Assembly: GCA_947483025.1 (NCBI GenBank)
Contig: CANKMK010000001.1
Coordinates: forward strand, 1-25,615
From: Chloroflexota bacterium
GTDB taxonomy: Bacteria > Chloroflexota > Limnocylindria > Limnocylindrales > Limnocylindraceae
Direction: 5' to 3'
DNA length: 25,615 bases
This document shows positions 1 through 9,540 of this stretch, one piece after another. The notes below the pieces were generated by a model, which was not told where the DNA came from, did no database searches, and worked only from the letters and a program-made list of their open reading frames with translations. The position numbers and the translations under genes are program-made. How positions within the stretch are numbered: position 1 is the first letter of the stretch; every line of letters begins with the position of its first letter.

Positions 1-28
1 CCGGGCCGCTGCCGCATCAGGAGGCGCA

Positions 29-424
29 ATGAACAAGGTCATGCTCGCCGGCAGGATCACCAAGCCCGTCGAGTTGAAATCGCTCCCCTCAGGCTCAAAG
101 GTCGCCGTTGGGAGTGTCGCAACCCACGACTTCCGCGGCGGCGAGGAGCGAACGGAATTTCATCGGCTCGTCTTCTGGGAGAAGCTCGCCGAGATTGCGG
201 CCGCCCATCTGCAGGCCGGCTCGCTCGTGAGCATCGATGGTCGCCTGAAGACCCACGAGTGGGAGAGCGAAGGATCGCGTCGATGGATGACCGAGGTGAT
301 CGTCAATCGCTTGGAGTTCCTCGGGCCAAAGCCGCAGTCTGGTGATCCGGTGGCGCAAGGATCGGAACCGACCGATCTTGGTGAGGCGGAGTATGGCGAG
401 GAGATCGCGCCCGTTCGCGCCTAG
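29..424 (+). CDS. ssb: Single-stranded DNA-binding protein family (short SSB-like)
   Basis: This 131-residue protein has the SSB OB-fold pattern. It starts MNKVMLAGRIT, continues with a VAVGSVAT strand, and has the EFHRLVFWEKLAEIAAAHL segment around residues 43-61. The segments GSLVSIDGRL and WMTEVIVNRLEFLG follow, where canonical SSBs have the conserved YVEGRL and TEVVA strands. SSBs coat single-stranded DNA in replication, recombination and repair. The ATG is supported by AGGAGG at 19-24, four bases upstream. The C-terminus ends EEIAPVRA and lacks the usual acidic DDIPF-like tip that recruits partner proteins, so this may be a paralogue or a specialised SSB and not the main replication SSB. 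The gene converges on rsmI and their stop codons overlap. An upstream gene may couple to it, but only 28 bases precede the start. Confidence 0.85.
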   Translation: MNKVMLAGRITKPVELKSLPSGSKVAVGSVATHDFRGGEERTEFHRLVFWEKLAEIAAAHLQAGSLVSIDGRLKTHEWESEGSRRWMTEVIVNRLEFLGPKPQSGDPVAQGSEPTDLGEAEYGEEIAPVRA

Positions 425-1332
425 CGCTCGTCGTCGACGCTCTCTGGTTCCGCGTCGTCGTGGGCGAGGTTCCAGAGGCGTCGACGCTCAAGCCCCCAGA
501 GGGTTGCGATGCGGCGAATGGCCGTGCTGCGCGACTCTCCCGCTGTCACCGCGCGCTCAACTAGTTCGAGTGCTGCGGCATACGGGCCTTCCGGATCATC
601 TGAGCTCGGCAGACTCTCTACCTCCTGTGCGCCAACAATGATGACGAACTCGCCTCGTGCGTCGATCTCCCCTGCACTCACCGCTGCTGCGAGTTTGCCG
701 AGGGTGCCGCGGCGAATCTCTTCATGTAGCTTGGTGAGCTCGCGACAGACTGCGCCGGTTCGCTCGCTGCCGCACACGCGCGCGAGATCAGAGAGCGTCG
801 CCGCGACGCGGGGGCCAGCCTCATAGATCACGGTGCCACGCTCATCCGCTGCGATGGCGCCGAGCACCTTCGTTCGATCAGCACCGCTCCGCGGAATGAA
901 GCCCTCGAACGACCAGCGCGGACCAGTGACGCCTGCCGCGACAACAGCGGCGAGGAGAGCGGATGCGCCAGGAATTGGGATTACGCGGATCCCTGCAGCA
1001 ACTGCAGCCGCAACGAGTGCTCCCCCTGGATCACTGATCAGCGGCGTACCCGCGTCACTGATCAGCGCAACAGCGGTTCCAGACTGCAGACGGGCAATGA
1101 TTGGAGTCACACGGTCGGCCTCATCAAATCCTGGCAGAGCCGTTACCTCTGTCTGTACACCGATGCTTCCGAGCAGTGGGCGAGAGACACGGGTATCTTC
1201 TGCAACGATCAGTCCAACCTCACGCAGCACTGCTGCTGCACGTGGCGTGAGATCGGCGAGATTACCGATTGGAGTAGAGACGATATGCAACGCGCCCGGC
1301 GTTGCGCCACCGCCACGCAGCTCGTCAGTCAA
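421..1332 (-). CDS. rsmI: 16S rRNA (cytidine1402-2'-O)-methyltransferase RsmI
   Basis: RsmI is a tetrapyrrole-methylase-fold enzyme that uses S-adenosylmethionine to 2'-O-methylate C1402 of 16S rRNA in the decoding centre. The 303-residue product opens with the diagnostic LHIVSTPIGNLADLTPRA. It has AEDTR near residue 45, the glycine-rich LISDAGTPLISDPG loop near residues 90-103, PGASALLAAVVAAG and the FEGFIPR motif, and the C-terminal helical region is present. The start is TTG (1330-1332). No in-frame ATG precedes the conserved core, so this start is reasonable, but the Shine-Dalgarno sequence is weak. The first 8 bases overlap the end of nadE, which implies translational coupling. It is the last gene of the minus-strand run that begins at the NUDIX gene, and its TAG overlaps the ssb stop. 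Confidence 0.93.
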   Translation of the reverse strand: MTDELRGGGATPGALHIVSTPIGNLADLTPRAAAVLREVGLIVAEDTRVSRPLLGSIGVQTEVTALPGFDEADRVTPIIARLQSGTAVALISDAGTPLISDPGGALVAAAVAAGIRVIPIPGASALLAAVVAAGVTGPRWSFEGFIPRSGADRTKVLGAIAADERGTVIYEAGPRVAATLSDLARVCGSERTGAVCRELTKLHEEIRRGTLGKLAAAVSAGEIDARGEFVIIVGAQEVESLPSSDDPEGPYAAALELVERAVTAGESRSTAIRRIATLWGLERRRLWNLAHDDAEPESVDDER

Positions 1333-2188
1333 TCTTCGGGCGCCGCCGAGGGTAGAGATAGTCGCTCCCGCTGCTGCGACCCCCCACTTTTGCGATTGGC
1401 GGCATCTGGCGCTTGAACTCCGATCGACGAATCATCTCGCTCACTCGCGTAACGAAATCGCGATCAAATCCCTCCGCGATCACATCCTCAAGTGGCAGGC
1501 GTCGATCAACGATGCGATAGAGCACGCGATCCAGCGTTGGGTAATCGAAGCCGCCCTCGCCCTCGTCGGTTTGGCCGGGCCAGAGATCGGCGCTCGGCGC
1601 CTTCTCGATGATCTGCGTCGGTACGCCGAGGTGGCGCGAGAGCTCGCGCACCTGCGTCTTGTACAAGTCGCCGATCGGATTGAAGGCTGAGGCAGCATCG
1701 CCGTAAATCGTGGAGTAGCCGATCAGGATCTCGCTCTTGTTCCCCGTGCCGATCACAACCCCGCGATGTTGGGCTGAGCGGTCATACAGCGTGGTCATGC
1801 GGAGGCGTGCCGCCATATTCCCTCGACGCAGCGGGGTCACGCTCTCACCTGCAGGGAGGTTTGCGATCAGTGCCGCCAGGGGTGCCTCGATCGAGATCAA
1901 CTCACTCTGGCAACCGAGGTCGCTCACGATCGCCTCCGCGTCAGCAGTAGAGCTTGGCGACGAACCCGCCGTTGGCATCAGCACCGCAACCAGGCGATCT
2001 GCACCGATCGCCCCAGCGGTCAGGTAGGCAACGAGAGCGGAGTCAATGCCGCCGGAGAGGCCCAGCACGACGCGCTCGGCGCCGGTGCTTGCCACATGGG
2101 AGGTGATGAACGAACGGCACATGGCCGCGACCATCTCAGGATCGATTGCGAGTTCGTCGTGGAGTGCCCTACCGCCCTCGCCGCCCAT
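1325..2188 (-). CDS. nadE: NAD synthetase (ATP-pyrophosphatase domain), separate polypeptide
   Basis: NadE amidates nicotinic acid adenine dinucleotide to NAD+ using ATP and ammonia. The 287-residue protein carries the PP-loop SGGIDS at residues 45-50. It also has GTGNKSEILIGYSTIYGD, the NPIGDLYKTQVREL segment and PSADLWPGQTDE, all classic NadE signatures. The conserved C-terminal part up to FKRQMPPIAKV is present. It has no glutaminase domain of its own. The gene immediately upstream (8-bp gap) encodes a complete nitrilase-type glutaminase domain, and the combined length of about 586 residues equals a fused glutamine-dependent NAD synthetase. The pair therefore probably forms a two-subunit version in which the nitrilase supplies ammonia. 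The two genes are in different frames, so a frameshift within a once-fused gene cannot be excluded from one sequence. Confidence 0.93.
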   Translation of the reverse strand: MGGEGGRALHDELAIDPEMVAAMCRSFITSHVASTGAERVVLGLSGGIDSALVAYLTAGAIGADRLVAVLMPTAGSSPSSTADAEAIVSDLGCQSELISIEAPLAALIANLPAGESVTPLRRGNMAARLRMTTLYDRSAQHRGVVIGTGNKSEILIGYSTIYGDAASAFNPIGDLYKTQVRELSRHLGVPTQIIEKAPSADLWPGQTDEGEGGFDYPTLDRVLYRIVDRRLPLEDVIAEGFDRDFVTRVSEMIRRSEFKRQMPPIAKVGGRSSGSDYLYPRRRPKID

Positions 2189-2196
2189 GGGGTCGC

Positions 2197-3096
2197 CTAC
2201 GCCTCTTCGAGGCCGGCACGCGTGGCGATAATGCGGTCGTATTCGCGGCGCGTCAGCTCCAGGCGTTCGTCGCGCAGTAGTGGAAGTGCGGTGCGGGCAC
2301 GAGCCACCTCGTCGAGATCAATCTCAGCCAGGAGAAGCGTCTCTTCAAAGAGCGGCGCCTCAGCGAGAACGACACCGTCGGGTCCGATCACGCGCGAGCC
2401 ACCCCAGAAGATCAGCGACTCATCGACACCGACGCGGTTGGTGAAGGCAACGAACGAGGTCGTGAGCGATGCGGTCGCACGCAGCAGGGTGCCCCACGAT
2501 GCTGCAGAGCCAAGCCCCTGATCGGCGTCCACGCTTGCGCCACGCGCTGGGCCGGCCGCCACATTGATAAGGAGCTCAGCCCCATCCTGCGCAAGGATCG
2601 CGGGCAGCGTTGGGTGCCAGAAGTCCTCGCACACTCCGATGCCGAGTCCGACGTCACCCTGCACCGCTGAGCCGCCCAGGGTCGCTCGGGTTGCGCGGAT
2701 TGAGTCGCCCGCGGCGAGGAAGCGTCGCTCATCGAAGATTCCGTACGTCGGCAGATAACACTTGCGCGCCACATGACGCACCTCTCCCCCCTCCAGGAGT
2801 GCGGCGGCAGCAAAGAATCGATGGTCATCGGTCGACTCAACGAATGAGACGACTGCAGAGGGGCCGCCACTCGTGAGTTTCGCCAGCGACTGGAGGCGTG
2901 GATCGCTTCGTCGCATCGCAACCTCTGGCGCAAGGTCTTGCAACTGGTAGCCAGTCAGGCCGAGCTCGGGGAAGATCACAAGGTCGGCGCCCGCCGCCCG
3001 ACCCTCAGCAATCTTCGATTGATGCAGGGCAAGATTCTGCGCGAGGTCACCAAGCACTGGAGCGATTTGCGCGAGGGCGAGCACTCTCCGTCGCAT
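2197..3096 (-). CDS. Nitrilase-superfamily glutaminase, probable partner of NAD synthetase
   Basis: This 299-residue carbon-nitrogen hydrolase has the complete nitrilase catalytic triad: Glu44 in FPELGLTGY, Lys112 in ARKCYLPTYG and Cys156 in GVCEDFW. The FPELGLTGYQLQDL and KCYLPTYGIFDERRF patterns are those of the glutaminase half of glutamine-dependent NAD synthetases, more than of free amidases. It would hydrolyse glutamine and pass ammonia to the NadE domain encoded 8 bp downstream. The start ATG has AGGGG a few bases upstream and lies 6 bp after the stop of the lipoprotein gene. It is a full-length domain, not a fragment. Another amidase activity is possible, but the adjacency to nadE strongly favours the NAD role. 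Confidence 0.87.
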   Translation of the reverse strand: MRRRVLALAQIAPVLGDLAQNLALHQSKIAEGRAAGADLVIFPELGLTGYQLQDLAPEVAMRRSDPRLQSLAKLTSGGPSAVVSFVESTDDHRFFAAAALLEGGEVRHVARKCYLPTYGIFDERRFLAAGDSIRATRATLGGSAVQGDVGLGIGVCEDFWHPTLPAILAQDGAELLINVAAGPARGASVDADQGLGSAASWGTLLRATASLTTSFVAFTNRVGVDESLIFWGGSRVIGPDGVVLAEAPLFEETLLLAEIDLDEVARARTALPLLRDERLELTRREYDRIIATRAGLEEA

Positions 3097-3102
3097 CAGC
3101 CC

Positions 3103-5031
3103 CTACTTTTGCAAGTCCCACGTGTGGATTGACCACGCGTAGAGCGGGCTTTGTACATCTGCCGCTCGTGTCGCCCAGGTGAAGCGGTTCCGCAACAGCG
3201 CATATCCAGGCTCACCCCACAGCAGCAGGTACGGCCGCTCGCTGCGACGCAGCGACTGAATCGTGGCGTAGATGCCGACGCGCGAGCTGATGCTTCCCGC
3301 TGAGACCCCTTGCGAGAGAAGCTGATCGACCCGTGAACTCGACCAGCAGACAAAGTTCTTCCCGGCTGGTGCCTCTTCCGTTGGACAAGCGCTCGAGGCG
3401 AAGATGTCCGAATCATCCGGATCTAGGCCCCACTGCCACGCCCCAAGATAGAGATCGAAGTCGTTTGGATAGCGCAGTCGCGGCGCAATGTCGGTTGCAT
3501 ACGGCAGCTCAGCAACGGTGAGCGAGATGCCGCACTCGGCAACCTGGTCTACAAGGAGCTGGGCCGCACGCGTCCGCGCAATCTGGCCCTCGCGAACGAT
3601 GATGTCTGCCTCGAGTCGCGTTCCGGCTCGAACGAAGGTTCCGTCCTCACCCGCGACCCATCCGTCGGCAATGAGTGCGGCGCGCGCACCTGCAACGTCA
3701 CGAGTTGTCTCGGCGGGAGCAGGGTTCTCTGTTGCCCACGAGGTAGGGGCAACAGTGCTGGAGATCTTGATGCCCGTTCCGTCGGTCGCGCCCGTGATGA
3801 TCGCTGGTAGATCAACGCATGAGGCAAGGGCACGGCGGGTGACACTGTTGGAGAAGAGCCGCCCTTCGCGTGTATTGAACGCAAGGTAGTTGTAGCCGCG
3901 GAGCGATGCGACGTGGAGCAGCGTGGCGTCGTCGCTGACACTGAGACCAGCAACGTCAGCGGCGCGAAGGTCAGGAGCCCAATCAATTGCACCACTCTTG
4001 AAGGACTTCACCACTCCGGATGGCGATGCAAAGACCGTCAGCGTCATCGCCGACAGTGGTGGCGCACCAAGGGCGAACCCCTTGAACGCGGCAAGTTGCA
4101 CGTAGCTTCCTGGCACACGCTCCACAAACGTGTAGGGCCCAGCGCCAACCGGCGCACTCTGTACGTCGAGCAGTGGATACGCGGCGCCGAGTTGACCCTC
4201 GGTTGGCGCAAGGAGGAGCCCCTCGAGCGCGGCCAGCCGTACGTAGAGTGCACGCGCGTACTGTTCGTCGTCACGGCTCCCCGTCGGTTCACCAGCGCTG
4301 TTGAGCTGCGGGTATCCGCGTGGATCTGGCAGATCGAGACCAGCGTCGGCAAGAGTCCGCTCCAGCTCGGTAACGCGTGACGCATAGGTGCAGTTCGTGC
4401 CACCTGAGGCAGCGCATCCGCCCCCATCGATATCGGCGGCAATGTTCTCTCGGGTCAGGGAGACGGCATTGCGATCTGCCGCTTGGACCTTGGCCTGTAG
4501 TCGCGTCAAAGACGCGGTCAGGGTTGCCTTAGGGAGGATTGGAATGGTGAGTCCGCGGGTCTGCCACGGTGCCCATGGCGACTTCAAGGTGAAGGTGAGT
4601 GCGCCATCGGCCCCCGCCTCGACAGAGACCAGATGGTTCGCCACCACGGCGCAGATGTCGCTTACGAGCGGACAGCGCGTGGAGGCTGCAAGGTCATAGG
4701 TGAACTTCACATCGTCGGCGGTCAGTGGTGATCCGTCGTGGAAGGTGAGCCCTGAGCGCAGGGTGACGCGCCACTTCGTGCCGCCAGCCGCACTTAGTGC
4801 TTCACCATCGGCGAGCACGGGGGTAGGCGCGAAGGTGGCATCAGCGCGATAGAGGCCAGCGTGGACCATGGAGCCAACAAGGGCGGAGGCATCGTCTGTG
4901 TAGGCGAGCTCTAGGCCGGCGGGCTCGCCGACGATTCCCGCGCGAATGGTGCGCGCAGAGAAGACGCTGCACCCAGAGAGGAGGGTTGCGGTTAAGAGAG
5001 CTGCGGCAAGGACCTTTAGGCTCCGATGCAT
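3103..5031 (-). CDS. Family 5 extracellular solute-binding lipoprotein (peptide/oligopeptide-type ABC transporter SBP)
   Basis: This is a lipoprotein of about 642 residues. It has a signal peptide with hydrophobic core KVLAAALLTATLLSGC and a lipobox LSGC. The SBP_bac_5 signature WRVTLRSGLTFHDGSPLTAD follows near residues 90-110, then the family patterns LPK and PVGAGPYTF and a C-terminal lobe with LRYPNDFDLYLGAW. Such proteins capture peptides or related solutes outside the membrane for an ABC permease, but no permease or ATPase gene is nearby. GGGGAG at 5038-5043 abuts a first ATG (5037) and lies six bases before a second (5031), so I chose the second. Between LPK and PVGAGPY there is an unusually long insert of roughly 90-120 residues with a Cys pair, making the protein longer than the usual 500-550. 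The substrate cannot be read from the sequence. Confidence 0.88.
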   Translation of the reverse strand: MHRSLKVLAAALLTATLLSGCSVFSARTIRAGIVGEPAGLELAYTDDASALVGSMVHAGLYRADATFAPTPVLADGEALSAAGGTKWRVTLRSGLTFHDGSPLTADDVKFTYDLAASTRCPLVSDICAVVANHLVSVEAGADGALTFTLKSPWAPWQTRGLTIPILPKATLTASLTRLQAKVQAADRNAVSLTRENIAADIDGGGCAASGGTNCTYASRVTELERTLADAGLDLPDPRGYPQLNSAGEPTGSRDDEQYARALYVRLAALEGLLLAPTEGQLGAAYPLLDVQSAPVGAGPYTFVERVPGSYVQLAAFKGFALGAPPLSAMTLTVFASPSGVVKSFKSGAIDWAPDLRAADVAGLSVSDDATLLHVASLRGYNYLAFNTREGRLFSNSVTRRALASCVDLPAIITGATDGTGIKISSTVAPTSWATENPAPAETTRDVAGARAALIADGWVAGEDGTFVRAGTRLEADIIVREGQIARTRAAQLLVDQVAECGISLTVAELPYATDIAPRLRYPNDFDLYLGAWQWGLDPDDSDIFASSACPTEEAPAGKNFVCWSSSRVDQLLSQGVSAGSISSRVGIYATIQSLRRSERPYLLLWGEPGYALLRNRFTWATRAADVQSPLYAWSIHTWDLQK

Positions 5032-5037
5032 CGGCAT

Positions 5038-5043
5038 CTCCCC
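5038..5043 (-). promoter_or_regulatory. Shine-Dalgarno site deciding the lipoprotein start
   Basis: The minus strand reads GGGGAG directly against an ATG at 5035-5037 (zero spacing) and six bases before a second in-frame ATG at 5029-5031. Normal spacing favours the second ATG. The choice removes only two residues and leaves the signal peptide intact. Confidence 0.6.
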
Positions 5044-5058
5044 TCTCGCTCTCTCGTG

Positions 5059-5076
5059 GATCGGCGGGTGCCGATC
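5059..5076 (-). repeat. Perfect 7-bp inverted repeat in the lipoprotein gene leader
   Basis: The minus strand reads GATCGGC, loop ACCC, then GCCGATC. This perfect 7-bp stem with a 4-base loop lies about 28 bases upstream of the lipoprotein start and just before its Shine-Dalgarno site. No T-run follows, so it is not an intrinsic terminator. It could be an operator or a 5' leader hairpin. A second, looser repeat (GGGTCGC/GCGACCC, 5092-5098 and 5118-5124) lies further upstream in the same 102-bp gap. Confidence 0.5.
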
Positions 5077-5139
5077 TCCCCACAGGATAGGGGGTCGCCG
5101 TGCTCTTTTGTGGCGGAGCGACCCGCCCGCACGAATCGC

Positions 5140-5574
5140 CTATGCAGCGAGGGCTGCGTAGGCGCGCTCAACAAGTCCGCACTCCGTTTGAAAGTCCAGG
5201 AGGGCAATCGCCTCCTCCATCGGTACCCAGCGCACCTCATCGAACTCGTGATCCCACTGATCAAACGATCCGCCGATCGCCTCCATCAAGTAGTAGTGCA
5301 CCGTTTTGTCGATGCGCTCCCCACCACGGGTGAACGAGTAGTGAATGGCATCGAAGTAGGAGAGGATCTGCACCTCAAGGCCCGTCTCTTCGCGCACCTC
5401 GCGAAGCGCCGTCTCCTCACGGGTCTCACCCTCTTCAGGGGTCCCCTTCGGCAGCGACCAGACGAAGCCATCACGCTCACGGCGACGGCGCCCAATGACG
5501 ATCTCGGGTCGCCCACCGACACCTCGAATGACGAGGCCTCCAGCCGACATTGCGCTGCGGCGTGTCGCTCCCAT
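5140..5574 (-). CDS. NUDIX hydrolase
   Basis: This 144-residue protein has a perfect NUDIX box: Gly44, Glu50, then REVREETGL at residues 58-66, fitting GX5EX7REUXEEXGU. The glutamates of REVREE coordinate metal for hydrolysis of a nucleoside diphosphate linked to another moiety. The N-terminal AGGLVIRG strand and the C-terminal DEVRWVPMEEAIALL motif are typical of small family members related to MutT or diadenosine polyphosphate hydrolases. The substrate cannot be assigned. A GTG at 5589 is in frame, but AGGGAG at 5581-5586 lies six bases before the ATG at 5572-5574, so I use that ATG. It is the first gene of the minus-strand run and is divergent from acnA. The next gene, a lipoprotein, starts about 108 bp downstream. 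Confidence 0.9.
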   Translation of the reverse strand: MGATRRSAMSAGGLVIRGVGGRPEIVIGRRRRERDGFVWSLPKGTPEEGETREETALREVREETGLEVQILSYFDAIHYSFTRGGERIDKTVHYYLMEAIGGSFDQWDHEFDEVRWVPMEEAIALLDFQTECGLVERAYAALAA

Positions 5575-5580
5575 GTGCTG

Positions 5581-5586
5581 CTCCCT
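5581..5586 (-). promoter_or_regulatory. Shine-Dalgarno site deciding the NUDIX start
   Basis: The minus strand reads AGGGAG followed by six bases and ATG (5572-5574). The longer reading from GTG at 5587-5589 would place this purine run inside the coding sequence. Confidence 0.6.
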
Positions 5587-5637
5587 CACCTAACCGATGG
5601 GCGGGCGGCCGGGGCCGTTCCCGCAGTTGAGCCGATG

Positions 5638-5683
5638 GTAGCCTCCGCAGCGGCGGCGCGCTGCTCAGGCGCAGAGCGCTACC
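5638..5683. repeat. Nested inverted repeats between divergent NUDIX and acnA genes
   Basis: The 165-bp divergent spacer contains GGTAGC (5638-5643) mirrored by GCTACC (5678-5683), and inside it GCAGCG (5647-5652) mirrored by CGCTGC (5659-5664). Both arms are perfect. I find no convincing -35/-10 pair for either gene here. The structure could be a shared operator or chance in GC-rich DNA. Confidence 0.3.
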
Positions 5684-5727
5684 CTAGCCGCACGCGTGGT
5701 GGCGCAGCAGCGTCCCGCGCACAACAA

Positions 5728-5735
5728 AGAGGAGG
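5728..5735 (+). promoter_or_regulatory. Shine-Dalgarno site of acnA
   Basis: AGAGGAGG ends four bases before GTG at 5740. It fixes the acnA start inside a much longer open frame that runs back to 5026 and covers the NUDIX gene on the other strand. Confidence 0.75.
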
Positions 5736-5739
5736 CCCT

Positions 5740-8436
<2,697 letters not shown>

Positions 8437-8450
8437 CAGCGCTGGAAAAG

Positions 8451-8527
<77 letters not shown>

Positions 8528-8537
8528 TCGGGCGGAG

Positions 8538-8543
8538 ATTCTA
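8538..8543 (-). promoter_or_regulatory. Candidate -10 element for tRNA-Val
   Basis: The minus strand reads TAGAAT, one mismatch from TATAAT, ten bases before the tRNA 5' end. With an 18-base spacer the -35 would be TCGAGC, a poor match, so the promoter is only suggestive. The tRNA could instead be processed from the end of the dcw transcript. Confidence 0.35.
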
Positions 8544-8555
8544 CTAGGTTCAGCC

Positions 8556-8804
8556 CTACAGGCTCGAGACGATCAGGTTTTGCAGCACGTTCAGCGCAAT
8601 CATCGTGACGAGTGGCGACCAGTCCACACCACCGAAGGTCGGCAGGATGCGCCGTGCTGGGGCAAGGATCGGCTCACTCATGTCGTAGAGGATGCGGGAG
8701 ATCCGATACGACCCAGAGGGGTCAAACCAGGACATCAGCACGCGACCCAAGATCACCCACCAGAGTGTCTCGAAGATCAGATTGATGATCGCTTGCGTCG
8801 ACAT
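8556..8804 (-). CDS. yggT: YggT family integral membrane protein
   Basis: This is a small 82-residue membrane protein of the YggT family (the YlmG family of plastids and Gram-positives). It has a hydrophobic N-terminal segment around residues 5-22 (IINLIFETLWWVILGRVL), then the signature MSWFDP and the SEPILAPARRILPTFGGVDWSPL stretch, and a second hydrophobic segment near the C-terminus (VTMIALNVLQNLIVSSL). Family members sit next to cell division genes in many bacteria and have been linked to membrane organisation, but the biochemical role is not established. It starts 9 bp after the yggS stop. In many Gram-positives and cyanobacteria sepF lies near these two genes, and here it does not. Confidence 0.9.
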   Translation of the reverse strand: MSTQAIINLIFETLWWVILGRVLMSWFDPSGSYRISRILYDMSEPILAPARRILPTFGGVDWSPLVTMIALNVLQNLIVSSL

Positions 8805-8813
8805 TTCTATAGC

Positions 8814-9518
8814 CTACCCGCGCGGCCCAAAGAGCGCGCTCCCCACCCGCACCTCGTTGGAGCCCTCGCTGATCGCCACCTCAAAGTCGCCGCTCATCCC
8901 CGCCGAGCGCAGCGGTCCGAGATCGAGTCCGAGTGCCTTTGCATCGGCGTCGACCTGCGCCGCAAGCGTTCGGAACTGGGCGAAGGTCGGGCGTGCCGCC
9001 TCCCCACCGGCGGTGAGCCTCCCCACTGTGAAGAGCCCGGCGAGAGTGATCGGGGTGTCACGGATGATTGTGGCGATGGCGGGGAGTGCGACACGAAGAC
9101 CCTCAGGGGTGAAGCCCGACTTGGCCGGATCTTCGTCCACGTTTACCTGGAGTGCAACCTCTATGGGGTTGGCTCTCTCGGTGGCAAGAGAGGCGATGCG
9201 CTCCAGCAGGTCAACGCTCCCAATCGTTGCGATGCGATCGGCCACCTCCAGCGCACGTCGCGCCTTGTTCGACTGCAGCGGTCCAATCAGGACCCACGTG
9301 AGCTTTGCCGTGGGTCGCAAGGCCGCAACGGCGGCTCGTTTCGCCTCCAGCTCTTGCACACGGTTCTCACCGAACAAGGTGCAGCCAGCATCTACGGCAA
9401 TTGCGATCTGCTCCGCAGCGACCCCCTTGGTGACGGCCATCAGTTGGGCAGGGCCGGCGGCGCGCACGCGCGTCAGTAGTTCGCGATAGCGGGTGGTGAG
9501 GTCAGCGGCGCTCAGCAT
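8814..9518 (-). CDS. yggS: YggS/PLPBP family pyridoxal phosphate homeostasis protein
   Basis: This 234-residue alanine-racemase-fold protein binds pyridoxal 5'-phosphate and affects vitamin B6 and amino acid balance. It has no known catalysis. The PLP lysine is Lys31 in LMAVTKGV. Further family motifs are FGENRVQE (residues 50-57), WVLIGPLQSNKA, LQVNVDEDPAKSGF and the C-terminal LRSAGMSGDFEVAISEGSNEVRVGSALFG, where MSGDFEVAI corresponds to the usual MSxDxxxAI. The ATG lies 22 bp after the ftsZ stop. A perfect hairpin fills most of that gap and sequesters the only G-rich, Shine-Dalgarno-like bases. Confidence 0.95.
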   Translation of the reverse strand: MLSAADLTTRYRELLTRVRAAGPAQLMAVTKGVAAEQIAIAVDAGCTLFGENRVQELEAKRAAVAALRPTAKLTWVLIGPLQSNKARRALEVADRIATIGSVDLLERIASLATERANPIEVALQVNVDEDPAKSGFTPEGLRVALPAIATIIRDTPITLAGLFTVGRLTAGGEAARPTFAQFRTLAAQVDADAKALGLDLGPLRSAGMSGDFEVAISEGSNEVRVGSALFGPRG

Positions 9519-9521
9519 CGT

Positions 9522-9537
9522 CTGGGGTTACCCCCAG
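9522..9537 (-). repeat. Perfect GNRA-type hairpin between ftsZ and yggS
   Basis: The minus strand reads CTGGGG, loop GTAA, then CCCCAG: a 6-bp stem with a GNRA tetraloop. It occupies 16 of the 22 bases between the ftsZ TAG and the yggS ATG. No T-run follows, so it is not a standard terminator. It could damp yggS translation or shape mRNA ends after ftsZ. Confidence 0.6.
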
Positions 9538-9540
9538 CAA

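Noticed and set aside
1..32. Possible end of an upstream plus-strand gene (TGA at 30-32 overlapping the ssb ATG)
   Set aside because: The frame is open and the ATGA overlap is typical, but ten codons are too few to call a gene.
5026..5739. Long open frame upstream of acnA on the plus strand
   Set aside because: It is antisense to the NUDIX gene and the lipoprotein leader, shows no aconitase homology, and the acnA start is fixed by AGAGGAGG before GTG 5740.
9522..9537. Hairpin after ftsZ as an intrinsic terminator
   Set aside because: No T-run follows on the transcribed strand, and yggS and yggT continue closely downstream.
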